64,000 nucleotides of DNA. It comes from JAIVGV01 sp032229975. Lineage in GTDB: Bacteria; Acidobacteriota; Blastocatellia; Pyrinomonadales; Pyrinomonadaceae. Of the stretch, positions 1 through 8,484 are shown one piece after another. A program made the translations under genes and the position numbers. The number at the start of each line of letters is the position of its first letter. Positions within the stretch are counted from its first letter, which is position 1. The stretch is taken from assembly GCA_032229975.1 (NCBI GenBank), contig JAVXVG010000067.1:1-64000 (forward strand). The letters are read 5' to 3'. The notes below the pieces were generated by a model. It made no database searches, was not told the DNA's origin, and saw only the letters and a program-made list of their open reading frames with translations.

Positions 1-87
1 GGCGTGCCTGGCCCGAGCCCAGCCGATCGCCGTCGGGGCTCGCCTCGGGAACCTGGACGTCTGGGAGGCCTGCCTCAGAGGTGGCCA

Positions 88-540
88 TCAGCGGCTGAAG
101 TACGCGAGCTTGTATTTACCCGGGTCGGCGAGCTTCACCAGCACGACGCGCACGTCGTCAACCATCGCGAGGAGCATCTTGCGGACGTTCTCCGCTTGCT
201 GAACTTCTTTCGACTGATTACTGATCTGCGCGATCTTCGTCAAGCCTTCGACGAGATGCGACACGTCCTCGCCGAAGATTTCACGGATCGCCTGCGGCTC
301 GACCAGAGTGTCTTCGACCACGTCGTGCAAGAGGCCGGTGGCGACCGACACCTCGTCGAGTTTCATGTCGGCGAGAATGTTGGCGACTTCCAAAGGATGA
401 ACGAGATAGGGCTCGCCGGAGGCGCGCGTCTGGCCCTTGTGCTCGCGCGCGGAGAAGAAGTAGGCGCGTCGGAGCAGATCGAGATCAGCCGCCGGATGGC
501 TGCGTCTGACTTTCTCGACGATCTCCTCGATGCGAATCAT
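88..540 (-). pseudogene. RelA/SpoT-like HD-domain N-terminus, broken
   Basis: Residues 1-139 read as the N-terminal HD hydrolase domain of a RelA/SpoT (p)ppGpp enzyme: HKGQ near residue 34, LVHPLE near 46 and the metal-binding HD pair in LLHDVVEDT (72-73). Family members run to about 700 residues. Here the similarity stops at VKLAD (139), where the family continues with RLHNMRT, and 11 unrelated residues lead to a stop. The breakpoint maps near base 123-126. This could be a real truncation, a domain-only HD protein with a damaged end, or a junction artefact at the edge of a contig. It is the last gene of the minus-strand block that starts with der. Confidence 0.7.
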
Positions 541-549
541 AGGACGGAG

Positions 550-610
550 GTTAGAGATTAGAGATTAGAAAGAACAGTATTCAAATACTGATCTCTAACC
601 TCTAATCTCT
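550..610. repeat. Imperfect intergenic hairpin of short direct repeats
   Basis: The left arm is built from repeats of TTAGAGA and the right arm is its imperfect complement (ATCTCTAACC and TCTAATCTCT). They enclose a perfect inner palindrome, CAGTATT-CA-AATACTG. It sits between the RelA/SpoT-like fragment and the terminator of the lipoprotein gene, and has the same design as the hairpins at 6189, 13215 and 62437. Confidence 0.6.
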
Positions 611-622
611 GCTTATAAGAAT

Positions 623-661
623 AGGTGATGCCCGACGGTAAAGTCGAGCATCACCTGTTTT
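623..661 (-). terminator. Rho-independent terminator-like hairpin
   Basis: AGGTGATGC (623-631) pairs with GCATCACCT (648-656), with a T-rich tail on both sides. It lies just downstream of the stop of the minus-strand TPR lipoprotein gene and probably ends that transcript. Confidence 0.6.
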
Positions 662-737
662 GATGAGGGAGACTACGCGTTGGATCGCCTGCGGGCGCGC
701 CGCGCGTTCGGTTGCGTCTTTCGGCGGTGTCGGGAGT

Positions 738-1601
738 TTAGCTGCTGGCGGACTTGCCCTTCGCCGCCTTCGCTTTCTCCGCTTCGTCCTTCTTGCGCTT
801 GTTCTCCTGATTGAGCTGCGTGGTGCGCTGCTGCGCGGCGTCTGCCTGCTTCTGGTAGTCGGTCGCGTCCTGATCCTTGCCGTCCATCTTGGCGAGTTTG
901 ACGCGCTCCAGAAGCAAGTTCGTCTTGAACGACCAAGCCTGCTCGCTGTTCGCGTCGAGGCTGATGGCCTTCTCTGCGAGTTGCTGCCCGTCGGCGACGC
1001 ACTTCATCGCCTCGTCGAAATCTTTCTGCTCCTTCGGCTTCTTATACTGGACGATGGTCTTGTCAGCCTTCTGCACGGCCACCTTGTTGTCAGCCTGCTC
1101 GGTGATGTTGTAGGAGCACTGCCAATCTTTGCTGGCGAGCACGGTCAGAGCCTGCGAGCGTTTGTCGCCGGGGGCCGATTCGAGGTTGGCGCGCTGCATG
1201 AGCCAGTTGCGCTCGCTCTGCTCGTCCTTGAGCATACGGTAGAGATAGACGACGGCGTTGAAGGCGTCGTCGTTGTTCGGATCGTGGGCCAGCACGTCCT
1301 GATAAGCATTGATCGCCTCGTGCGCTTTCTGGACGTTCTGTTCCTGCTCCACGCCCGGCTTATACTGCGCGTGGATGGAGCGCGCGATGAAGAGACGCGC
1401 GTTGTTCTGATCGGGATTCAGTTCCAGGGCCTTCTCGAAGTGCTGCTGCGCCTCCGGGTAGTTGTGGTTGTGGTAAGCCTGTGCGCCGTCGTTGAGCTGG
1501 CTCTTGGCGCGCAGACCGTTGACGAAGCCGCAGCCGGACGTGAGCGCAGCCGCCGCGACGAGCGCGGCCAAGGCAGAGAGTTTGGGCTGAGAGAGTCGCA
1601 T
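738..1601 (-). CDS. TPR-repeat lipoprotein
   Basis: This 287-residue protein has a signal peptide ending in the lipobox LTSGC (cysteine about residue 24), so it is probably lipid-anchored. TPR-like units follow: AQAYHNHNYPEAQQHFEKAL with a NPDQNNARLF step, then a second unit around AINAYQDVLAHDPNND. The tail is a charged KRKKDEAEKAKAAKG stretch, probably coiled or disordered. It is the fifth gene of a tonB-exbB-exbD-exbD-TPR cluster, all minus strand. TPR proteins next to Ton motors are common and may couple the motor to outer-membrane cargo, but that role is inferred from position only. Confidence 0.75.
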   Translation of the reverse strand: MRLSQPKLSALAALVAAAALTSGCGFVNGLRAKSQLNDGAQAYHNHNYPEAQQHFEKALELNPDQNNARLFIARSIHAQYKPGVEQEQNVQKAHEAINAYQDVLAHDPNNDDAFNAVVYLYRMLKDEQSERNWLMQRANLESAPGDKRSQALTVLASKDWQCSYNITEQADNKVAVQKADKTIVQYKKPKEQKDFDEAMKCVADGQQLAEKAISLDANSEQAWSFKTNLLLERVKLAKMDGKDQDATDYQKQADAAQQRTTQLNQENKRKKDEAEKAKAAKGKSASS

Positions 1602-1771
1602 CTATTTAACTCCCGAAGGAATCCTTTGGTGTGATAGGCAAAGACCGACGAGTGACGGGGCACGCTTCGTCGCCGAAGTTTGCTTCGCCCGCCACTCGTC
1701 GTGCCGAATGTCAGAAACTACTTGCTGCGAAACTATTCCTCGCCGACGCGTTCGCTTCAAGGCAACTACTA

Positions 1772-2275
1772 CTACTGCGCCAAGTCATCGACCTGCAAGC
1801 CGATGGGGTTGCCGCCCGCGCCCTTGATGGCATCGATCACCTTGACGACCTCGACGTACTTCAGCGAGCGCGGAGCTTTGACGAAGACCGCCTTGGCGAT
1901 CCTGTCCTCTTCAGGCAGTTCCGTGCGGTTCTCCATGCCGGGCGCATAGGCGCGGTTCTCGCGTCGCTGCCGGAAGGTGTTGGTTAGGGCCTGACTCAAG
2001 GCGGCCGGATCGTTGACCGAGCCCACATCGTCGAGATTGAGCTTGAGCTTCAAGTCTTTCTCGATGGAGACGACGAGCGTGAGCGGGTTCGGCTTAACCG
2101 CTTGCTGCTCCTTCGGCGGCTCGCTCGGCACGAGTGCTTTGAAGCGCGTCGGCTTCAAGGGCGTGATGACCATGAAGATGATCAGCAGGACGAGCAACAC
2201 GTCGATGAGCGGCGTCACGTTGATGTAGGGTACGGCGCGAGTCTCGCCGTGTCCCCCCGTTGAACTCATTCCCAT
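1772..2275 (-). CDS. exbD: ExbD/TolR biopolymer transport protein (second copy)
   Basis: At 167 residues it has the family plan: short cytoplasmic start, one membrane helix, periplasmic domain. The signature NVTPLIDVLLVLLIIFMV begins at residue 19, with the proton-path aspartate at D25. The periplasmic part has a longer loop (ENRAYAPGMENRTELPEED) than the neighbouring copy. It lies about 60 bp downstream of the first exbD and shares the run tonB-exbB-exbD-exbD. Two ExbD paralogues per ExbB are usual in acidobacterial and Bacteroidetes-type Ton clusters. In such sets the two may form mixed dimers inside the ExbB pentamer. Confidence 0.9.
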   Translation of the reverse strand: MGMSSTGGHGETRAVPYINVTPLIDVLLVLLIIFMVITPLKPTRFKALVPSEPPKEQQAVKPNPLTLVVSIEKDLKLKLNLDDVGSVNDPAALSQALTNTFRQRRENRAYAPGMENRTELPEEDRIAKAVFVKAPRSLKYVEVVKVIDAIKGAGGNPIGLQVDDLAQ

Positions 2276-2336
2276 GGCTTACGATTCCCTTCGTCAAGTA
2301 TTGCAGACGACGTGCGGCCCGACGCCCGCGCCATGC

Positions 2337-2795
2337 TTAAGCTGCGGGGCTTGGGGCTGGCTCTGCGCCGCCCTTCTTCTTATCGGCGACGAGCCCGATC
2401 TGATCTATCCCAGCTTGCCGGATCGTGTTGATGGCCTCGACGACGCTGCCGTAGTCGGATTGAACGTCCGACTTGATATAGACGATGCGCTCTTCGGGCT
2501 GCTTGTTATCCATCGCCTTCGTGATGCGATCCTTGAGGTCGGTTACCTCGACCTTTTCCTTGCCGACGTAATACTCGTTGTCCTTCGTGATCGCGATGAC
2601 GAGTGAAGACTCCTTGATGATGGCCTTGTCCACATCAGGGTTCTTCATATCCTTCGGCAACGCAACCGAGACGCCGGACTGCAAGAGCGGCGTGACCACC
2701 ATGAAGATGATCAGCAGCACGAGCATGATGTCCACCATCGGCGTGACGTTGATCTCGGAGTTGAATTTATCGTTCCCGCCCGCAGCCATTCCCAT
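2337..2795 (-). CDS. exbD: ExbD/TolR biopolymer transport protein (first copy)
   Basis: The 152-residue protein carries SEINVTPMVDIMLVLLIIF from residue 13, with the conserved membrane aspartate at D22. The periplasmic domain ends in DYGSVVEAINTIRQAGIDQIGLV, a standard ExbD ending, followed by a Pro/Ala-rich tail. The gene follows exbB by about 115 bp and precedes the second exbD. It should form the proton-driven stator with ExbB and energise TonB for uptake across the outer membrane. The family call is secure; the transported substrate cannot be read from the sequence. Confidence 0.92.
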   Translation of the reverse strand: MGMAAGGNDKFNSEINVTPMVDIMLVLLIIFMVVTPLLQSGVSVALPKDMKNPDVDKAIIKESSLVIAITKDNEYYVGKEKVEVTDLKDRITKAMDNKQPEERIVYIKSDVQSDYGSVVEAINTIRQAGIDQIGLVADKKKGGAEPAPSPAA

Positions 2796-2911
2796 CGCGT
2801 CACTCTCCTCTGGGTACGCGGTTGGCGGGGCGCGCGCAAGAGATGTTTGCGCGCCCCGCTTGCCGGCCCTTACGCTTGCGTCTGAAAATTCCGGCGACTA
2901 AACCAACCGCC

Positions 2912-3718
2912 TTACGCCTTCAACTGGCGCGTGCGATTCTTGATGAAGTAGTCGATCAACTCGGAGGCCGAGTTGTCCATCTCGATGACGAAGCCGTCAA
3001 CCTTGCCCGTGAAATAGTTGAACACCCACACGGCGGGGACGGCGACGAGCAGACCGAGCGCGGTCGTCAGCAAGGCTTCGGCGATTCCGCCCGCGACCGC
3101 GCCGATGCCCGCCGACTCAGCGTTCTTCATGCCGGTGAACGCGGAGATGATGCCGAACACCGTGCCGAAGAGACCGACGAATGGAGCGGTCGAGCCGATG
3201 GTGGCGAGACCGGAGAGTCCGCGTCGGAACTCCGCGCTCTTGATCGCGATGGCCCGTTGCAGCGCGCGCTTCGAGGCGTCGATCTCCTCACCCGACAACT
3301 CAGTTCCGGACTCGTGCGCGCGGAACTCATGTAGTCCGGCGTTGACGACCATCGCGAGGTGCGACTTCTTGTGCTTGTCGGCGATGCCGATGGCCTCGTC
3401 GATGCGGTCGTTCTTGAGCGCCTGCGCGACACGCGGCGCGAACTCGCGCGACTGCTGCTTGGCGGCGCGGTAGGTCAGGAAACGCTCGACCATCACGGCG
3501 ATGGAATACATCGACATGATAAGGAGCACGGCGATAACGCCGATAGCCACCGGACCCAAGTTATGGATCATCTCTCTCATGGAGAAGGCGGAAGACATCG
3601 ACTGACCGGCGTCCGGCGCGGCAGCACCGCCTGTCGCCGCGTCTTGCAGCAACAGGAGGAAGCCTAACGTCTTCGTTCCGAGCAAACTCATCAGGATAGT
3701 CACGATAGAACCCTCCAA
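2912..3718 (-). CDS. exbB: MotA/TolQ/ExbB proton channel protein
   Basis: This 268-residue inner-membrane protein has a hydrophobic N-terminal segment, a first core helix around IGVIAVLLIMSMYSIAVMV (residues 57-75) and the family core LATIGSTAPFVGLFGTVFGII. Two closing helices follow, ending in ALLTTALGLLVAVPAVWVF. The GSTAPFVGLFGTV stretch is the MotA/TolQ/ExbB signature that lines the pore. It sits between tonB and two exbD genes in the same direction, so ExbB rather than TolQ is the better name. The ATG at 3718 has a GGAGGG-like site just upstream. Confidence 0.92.
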   Translation of the reverse strand: MEGSIVTILMSLLGTKTLGFLLLLQDAATGGAAAPDAGQSMSSAFSMREMIHNLGPVAIGVIAVLLIMSMYSIAVMVERFLTYRAAKQQSREFAPRVAQALKNDRIDEAIGIADKHKKSHLAMVVNAGLHEFRAHESGTELSGEEIDASKRALQRAIAIKSAEFRRGLSGLATIGSTAPFVGLFGTVFGIISAFTGMKNAESAGIGAVAGGIAEALLTTALGLLVAVPAVWVFNYFTGKVDGFVIEMDNSASELIDYFIKNRTRQLKA

Positions 3719-3878
3719 AATTTTTCAGACTCAACGATAGCCGAGCGCGCCTTCGCGCGTGACAACTAAGAAGCGAGAACCGAACGGGAGCGGGCGTCCC
3801 TTACCCAGACACGACAGCCAACGAACCTTGCGCGTGCGCGACTGTGCGATGCGGCCCCCGACACGTCACCGACTGCGG

Positions 3879-4694
3879 TTACTGCAAGTTGAAGTTAAAA
3901 GTGATCGAGCCCGTCACCTTCACGGGCTGGCCCGAGAGCAGCGTCGGCGAGAATCGCCACGAGTAGGCGGTCTGCACCGCAGCCTGCTGCAAGAGCGGGT
4001 TGCCGGAGATGGCGTGGGCCGAGATGACCTTCCCCGTCTCGTCCACCGTCACCTGCACCTGCACCACGCCGGAGGCGCGAGCGGCGCGCGCAATCGGCGG
4101 ATAGGGCGGCGTCGGTCTTGAGATCGCCTTGCCGTTCAAGACGCCGCCGGAGATCGTCACGTTCTTCTTCGGCTCAGGCGTCGCCTTCGGCGGCGGAGGC
4201 GGCTCATCATCCGCAGGGACAACCACCCTCGGCGGCGCAGTGCCACCGACAGGGCCACCACCCGTGCCCGTGCCGACGCCGACTGGTGAACCACCGCCCA
4301 CAGGATCGCTGTTTCGATTACTCAGCACCGCTCCGCCCGGCGGAACGGGCGGAATCTTCGACGCCACCGCTTCTACCTTCTGCGGAACTTTTGTTGGATC
4401 GAGGTTGCTCGCGACGAACTCTGTGCGCGTGGCGACCTGCTGCTCCTGCGCCTGTTGCGGCTTCGCTTCCTGCTTCTGCTGTTGCTGCTCGGGCTGCGCT
4501 TGGATCGGCACGGGCGCGACCATCGTCGTCAACTCCATGTTGAGCGCGTCGAGATGGTCGTTGTAAGTGATGGTTAGGACGATGGCGATGACGATGGCGA
4601 GCACCGCGTAGATTGCCAGCGTGCCGAGGAAGAACCCGCCTTTGCGCGAGAGGTCGTCCTTGTGCGAAGTCGATTCAACTAAATTCTCGAACAT
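3879..4694 (-). CDS. tonB: TonB-family energy transducer
   Basis: The 271-residue protein has a cytoplasmic start, one membrane anchor (FFLGTLAIYAVLAIVIAI, residues 22-39), a Gln/Pro-rich periplasmic spacer (residues 65-185) and a C-terminal TonB domain. That domain has PPYPPIARAARASGVVQVQV and GNPLLQQAAVQTAYSWRF, both typical. It would carry energy from the ExbB/ExbD motor to TonB-dependent outer-membrane receptors. The gene is first of the cluster that runs to the TPR lipoprotein, with an upstream gap that can hold the promoter. The call is firm because domain order and neighbours agree. Confidence 0.92.
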   Translation of the reverse strand: MFENLVESTSHKDDLSRKGGFFLGTLAIYAVLAIVIAIVLTITYNDHLDALNMELTTMVAPVPIQAQPEQQQQKQEAKPQQAQEQQVATRTEFVASNLDPTKVPQKVEAVASKIPPVPPGGAVLSNRNSDPVGGGSPVGVGTGTGGGPVGGTAPPRVVVPADDEPPPPPKATPEPKKNVTISGGVLNGKAISRPTPPYPPIARAARASGVVQVQVTVDETGKVISAHAISGNPLLQQAAVQTAYSWRFSPTLLSGQPVKVTGSITFNFNLQ

Positions 4695-5089
4695 CTGTCT
4701 CCTCCCTTATCGGGTGCCAGTGGAGTTCAGGGGTCGCTCACAACATCTTAGATGCCGCAAAGGGCTTTCGTGTTCCCGGACGCCCTTCCGTGCCGCAATG
4801 CTCTTTGTAATTGAACTAAAAAACTTGGGGGTGACAAGCGACTCGATGGTCGCCGCGTTGCGTGCGCGCGATCAACTCACGCGCGCTCCGCGCAGGACGA
4901 TGCTCGCCAAGCCCTTCCGAAACAAACGAGCGCGACACGTTCACGACGTGCGTGCGCGCGACGAGTCTCCGGCGCGTCCCGCAAAAACTATTCAGTTAGC
5001 CAGCAACGGGCAGAGTCTATGTCGAGGCTCGCGTGAAGTCAAGCGCAAAGTCCGCGCCGCTCGCAAGCTAGATCGAGACGCGAAATACG
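4695..5089. other. Gap between tonB and secF
   Basis: About 395 bases with no supported gene. Reading frames here are open on the plus strand only because of G+C bias and match no protein I recognise. The stretch next to 4694 should hold the promoter of the tonB cluster; I see no clear consensus boxes. Confidence 0.5.
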
Positions 5090-6178
5090 CTAACGCGACG
5101 CGCGCTGAGAGCGACTCGAAGCAGCCGCGCGCGCCTTCGGTGTGCGTGCCGCCGACGCTGCACCGCCGCCGCCTGCGCGCGATTCCTTCAACGCCGGACG
5201 CGGCGTCTGCCGCTCAAGTCGCTGCTGCCACCAGACCATGATCGGGCTCGCGATGGCGATTGAAGAGTAAGTTCCGAAGACGATGCCGATGACGAGCGCG
5301 AGCGAGAAGGGCCGCAACACCTCGCCGCCGAAGAGCGCCATCGCGACGACGGAGAGGAAGACGAGACCGGACGTGATGATCGTGCGCGAGAGCGTCTGAT
5401 TGATCGAGTCGTTCGTGATCTTGTAGAGCGAGTCGCGACGATGCAGACGCAGATTCTCGCGGACGCGGTCGAAAGTGACGATGGTGTCGTTGACGGAGAA
5501 GCCGACGAGCGTCAAGAGCGCGGCGATGACCGTCAGGTTGATCTCCCAGTAGAAGATCGAAAACATTCCAAGCGTGACGAGCACGTCGTGGAAGACGGCG
5601 ATGACCGCCGCCGCGCCGTATGTCCACTCGAAACGAAGCGAGATGAAGACGAGTATGCCGACGAGCGCGAGCAGCGTGACGGCCACCGCTTGATTCCTGA
5701 GAGCCGCACCTGCCACCGCACCGACCGCGTCAGTGCCGACGATCTTGAAAGAGTTGCCTTGAGCCGCGAAGTCCTGATCCGCCGGAACCTGCGCACCGAA
5801 ACTCTTCAAGGCTTCGGCCACCTTCGTGCGTCCCACGTCCACCTGTGCCTGATCCTGCGCGTTCTCTTCCGAGCCCAGTCGCGGCAGTTTGACGAGCACT
5901 TCATCCGGCTTGTCGCCGACGGGCTGGATGATCGCGTCGTGAATTCCTGCGCTCTGCAGAGAGGCGCGTATCTCTTCCGGGCTCGGTCGCTGCTTGAACT
6001 TCGCAGTGATCAGCGTGCCGCCCTTGAAGTCCACGCCTAAGTTGAACGGGGCCTGACCGCGCGAGTAGCGGAAGATCGCCGAGCCCATGCCGACGAGCAT
6101 CAGCAGGATCGAGACGACGATGAATTTTCGTCGATTCGCCAGCCAGTCGAAGTTTGCGTTGTGGAAGAGTCTAACCAT
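5090..6178 (-). CDS. secF: Protein translocase subunit SecF
   Basis: At 362 residues it has the SecF plan: N-terminal helix (FIVVSILLMLVGMGSAIFRY), the periplasmic P1 start FNLGVDFKGGTL, then five membrane helices with VGFSVNDTIVTFDRVREN, the conserved RND-type motif. The C-terminal tail is long and basic/alanine-rich (after residue 325). SecF works with SecD on the periplasmic side of SecYEG and uses the proton gradient to pull preproteins out. The gene follows secD, with a hairpin in the gap that may tune expression between the two. Confidence 0.95.
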   Translation of the reverse strand: MVRLFHNANFDWLANRRKFIVVSILLMLVGMGSAIFRYSRGQAPFNLGVDFKGGTLITAKFKQRPSPEEIRASLQSAGIHDAIIQPVGDKPDEVLVKLPRLGSEENAQDQAQVDVGRTKVAEALKSFGAQVPADQDFAAQGNSFKIVGTDAVGAVAGAALRNQAVAVTLLALVGILVFISLRFEWTYGAAAVIAVFHDVLVTLGMFSIFYWEINLTVIAALLTLVGFSVNDTIVTFDRVRENLRLHRRDSLYKITNDSINQTLSRTIITSGLVFLSVVAMALFGGEVLRPFSLALVIGIVFGTYSSIAIASPIMVWWQQRLERQTPRPALKESRAGGGGAASAARTPKARAAASSRSQRASR

Positions 6179-6188
6179 AAAAGTAATT

Positions 6189-6255
6189 AGCAGTCAGCAC
6201 TCAGCAGTCAGCATTCAGTAAAAAGCTTTCGGCTGATTACTGAGTGCTGACTGCT
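6189..6255. repeat. Intergenic hairpin between secD and secF
   Basis: AGCAGTCAGCACTCAG (6189-6204) is perfectly complementary to 6240-6255. The left arm continues as further CAGTCAGCATTCAG direct repeats. It fills the 83-base secD-secF gap inside an otherwise co-directional operon, so it may act as an attenuator, a processing site or an mRNA-stabilising stem. Confidence 0.8.
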
Positions 6256-6261
6256 GATGGC

Positions 6262-7974
6262 TCAAATACTGAGCGACTCGACGCGCCGCCCCTTGCGATT
6301 CAAGAGCCAGATGAAGATCGTGCGCGAGACGTAAACCGCCGAGAAGAGATTGACGAGCAAGCCGAGGACGAGCGTGACGGAGAAGCCGCGAATGGGGCCC
6401 GTGCCGAAGACAAAGAGAAACAGAGACGAGACGATGGTCGTCACGTGCGTATCGATGATCGTCACGAACGCGCGCGCGAATCCTTGCTCGACCGCCGAGG
6501 GGATCGTCTTGCCCGTGCCCAACTCTTCGCGTATGCGCTCGAAGATAAGCACGTTCGAGTCAACCGCCATGCCGATGGTTAAAATAATTCCGGCGATGCC
6601 GGGCAGCGTCAGCGTCGCGTCGAACATGATGAGCGCGGCGACGGTTAAGATCATGTTCAGCAGAAGCGCGATGACGGCGTTGACGCCGGAGCCGCGATAG
6701 TAGAAGAGCATGAAGCCGACGACGAGCAGCAAACCGACCGCCGACGCTGTGACGCCCGCGCGAATCGAGTCCGCGCCGAGGCTTGGGCCGACCGTGCGCT
6801 CTTCCAAGTAGACGAGCTTCGCGGGCAGCGCGCCGGAGCGCAGCGTCATCGCTAAATCTTCCGAAGTCTGCTTCGAGAAGTTGCCCTCGATCATGCCGTT
6901 GTCGCTGATCTGGCCCTTGATGACCGGCGCGCTCTTCACCTCGTCATTAAGTACGACGGCGAGATGATTGCCGATGTTCGCGCCCGTCCACGCGCCAAAC
7001 TTCTGCGCGGCGTTGGGCTTCAAGGTAAAGTCGATCTCATAGTTCGCATCCGTGCCCGTGCGCGAGCGCGCGTCTGCGGAGCGCAACTCCGTACCATCGA
7101 CGATGGCGGGCGATTCGACGACGACCCAGTGCGTCGGCTGGTTCGGTTTCGGCTGTCCGGTGTCGCCGAGGCTGGTCGCGGGATCGTTGCGCTCTGTGTA
7201 AGGCAGCAGCCTGCGATTGGGCGGGAGTTTGCCGCCGAGTTCGGCGAGGGCCTCCTCCTGCGTGTTATAGACCTTCATGCCCTGCCCGCCTGCGGGACTC
7301 AAGACCTTCATCAACTCAAGCCGCGACTCGCCGACGATCAACTTCTTGATGCGTTCAGGGTCTTGTATGCCCGGCATCTGCAAAAGTATCTGGTGCGAGC
7401 CGGCCGCGCCGTGTCGCTGCAACGTCGGCTCTGAGACGCCGACGGCGTTGATGCGCGTCTCGATGATCTTCAGAGCTTGATCGACTCCCTGCTCGCCGAG
7501 CGTGTTCTGCGCCGTGCCCGTCATCGTCCAAGTGATCGTGTTGCCACTGATAGTTGGCGTATAGGCGGAGAGATCGACCTTGCGCGGAATCTGATCGCGC
7601 GCCTCTGTGACCTTCGAGGCATCGTTGAGCGTGAGCACGACCGAGTAGTTGCCGCCGCCGACTTGTGCGCGCGATTCCTTCAAGTCGTAGCCGTCGTCCT
7701 TCGCGGCCTTCTCGACGCCGACCGCCGCGTTCTCGGTCAGTCGTTGCAGGTATTCGGGAATCTGCACTTGCATGACGAGGTGCGAGCCGCCTCTAAGATC
7801 GAGGCCGAGGTGGATGTTGCGTTGGAGCGTCTGCTTGACGCCCGCGACGGTGAAGTCGTGCGCGTTCGGGCGTCGCATATTGCCCTCGTCATCGCGCGGG
7901 CGAAAGATGATGAAGAGACCGATGAGCGTGACGACGGCGATGATGATGGCGCGTTGTGTGAGATTCTTTTTCAT
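6262..7974 (-). CDS. secD: Protein translocase subunit SecD
   Basis: This 570-residue protein has an N-terminal helix (residues 9-24), the P1 head entry HLGLDLRGGSHLV, a large periplasmic domain and the C-terminal membrane block. That block holds GIAGIILTIGMAVDSNVLIFERIREE, the SecD signature. It pairs with SecF and YajC as the accessory translocase complex. The order yajC-secD-secF is the classic one and tgt lies upstream, as in many bacteria. The ATG at 7974 begins MKKNLTQRAI, a normal SecD start. Nothing is missing. Confidence 0.96.
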   Translation of the reverse strand: MKKNLTQRAIIIAVVTLIGLFIIFRPRDDEGNMRRPNAHDFTVAGVKQTLQRNIHLGLDLRGGSHLVMQVQIPEYLQRLTENAAVGVEKAAKDDGYDLKESRAQVGGGNYSVVLTLNDASKVTEARDQIPRKVDLSAYTPTISGNTITWTMTGTAQNTLGEQGVDQALKIIETRINAVGVSEPTLQRHGAAGSHQILLQMPGIQDPERIKKLIVGESRLELMKVLSPAGGQGMKVYNTQEEALAELGGKLPPNRRLLPYTERNDPATSLGDTGQPKPNQPTHWVVVESPAIVDGTELRSADARSRTGTDANYEIDFTLKPNAAQKFGAWTGANIGNHLAVVLNDEVKSAPVIKGQISDNGMIEGNFSKQTSEDLAMTLRSGALPAKLVYLEERTVGPSLGADSIRAGVTASAVGLLLVVGFMLFYYRGSGVNAVIALLLNMILTVAALIMFDATLTLPGIAGIILTIGMAVDSNVLIFERIREELGTGKTIPSAVEQGFARAFVTIIDTHVTTIVSSLFLFVFGTGPIRGFSVTLVLGLLVNLFSAVYVSRTIFIWLLNRKGRRVESLSI

Positions 7975-8029
7975 GACGACAAAACAGGCGCGACGCGAGA
8001 CTCTTTAAGAATCACGCGCGCCTCAAAAG

Positions 8030-8341
8030 CTACTGCCCTTCGTTCCCTTCGTAGAGACCTGCGACCGCCGCGCGCGTGATCTCAAGCATCGACTTCTCGG
8101 CTGTTCGCACGACGAGCGTCTTCTCGCGCACGACCGTGATCGTGCCGATGATGCCGCCTGTGGTGACGATGCGCGCGCCCGCTTTCAGCTCGGCGATCAT
8201 CGCCTGTAGCTGCTGCTGCCGCTTGCGCTGCGGCATGATGATCAGGAAGTAGAAGACGCCGAAGATGAGAAAGAACGGCATCAGCGAGACGAGAAACGAT
8301 CCGCCGCCGCCGCTCGGTGCCTGTAAGAGAGCAAGTGTCAT
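8030..8341 (-). CDS. yajC: Preprotein translocase subunit YajC
   Basis: At 103 residues it has one membrane helix (FLVSLMPFFLIFGVFYFLII, residues 16-35) followed by MPQRKRQQQ and the YajC core LKAGARIVTTGGIIGTI. A small soluble tail follows. YajC binds SecD/SecF in the inner membrane. It lies 55 bases upstream of secD and 143 bases downstream of tgt on the same strand, so the four genes are probably co-transcribed. Confidence 0.94.
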   Translation of the reverse strand: MTLALLQAPSGGGGSFLVSLMPFFLIFGVFYFLIIMPQRKRQQQLQAMIAELKAGARIVTTGGIIGTITVVREKTLVVRTAEKSMLEITRAAVAGLYEGNEGQ

Positions 8342-8484
8342 GTTTGAATGTGTGTGTGCCGGAGTTCGGTCTTATGCGCGCGCGGCGCAGTGCGAGATGA
8401 CGAGGTGGCCCCGGCGGAACAAAATCTCAGGCTTCAAATGTCGTGCGCGCGAGCGCGAAACAGAAGCGACTCACACGCTCGTCG

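Noticed and set aside
1646..1701. Inverted repeat CGACGAGTG/CACTCGTCG between the TPR gene and exbD
   Set aside because: The stem is only 9 bases with a 38-base loop, which is weak evidence for a functional structure.
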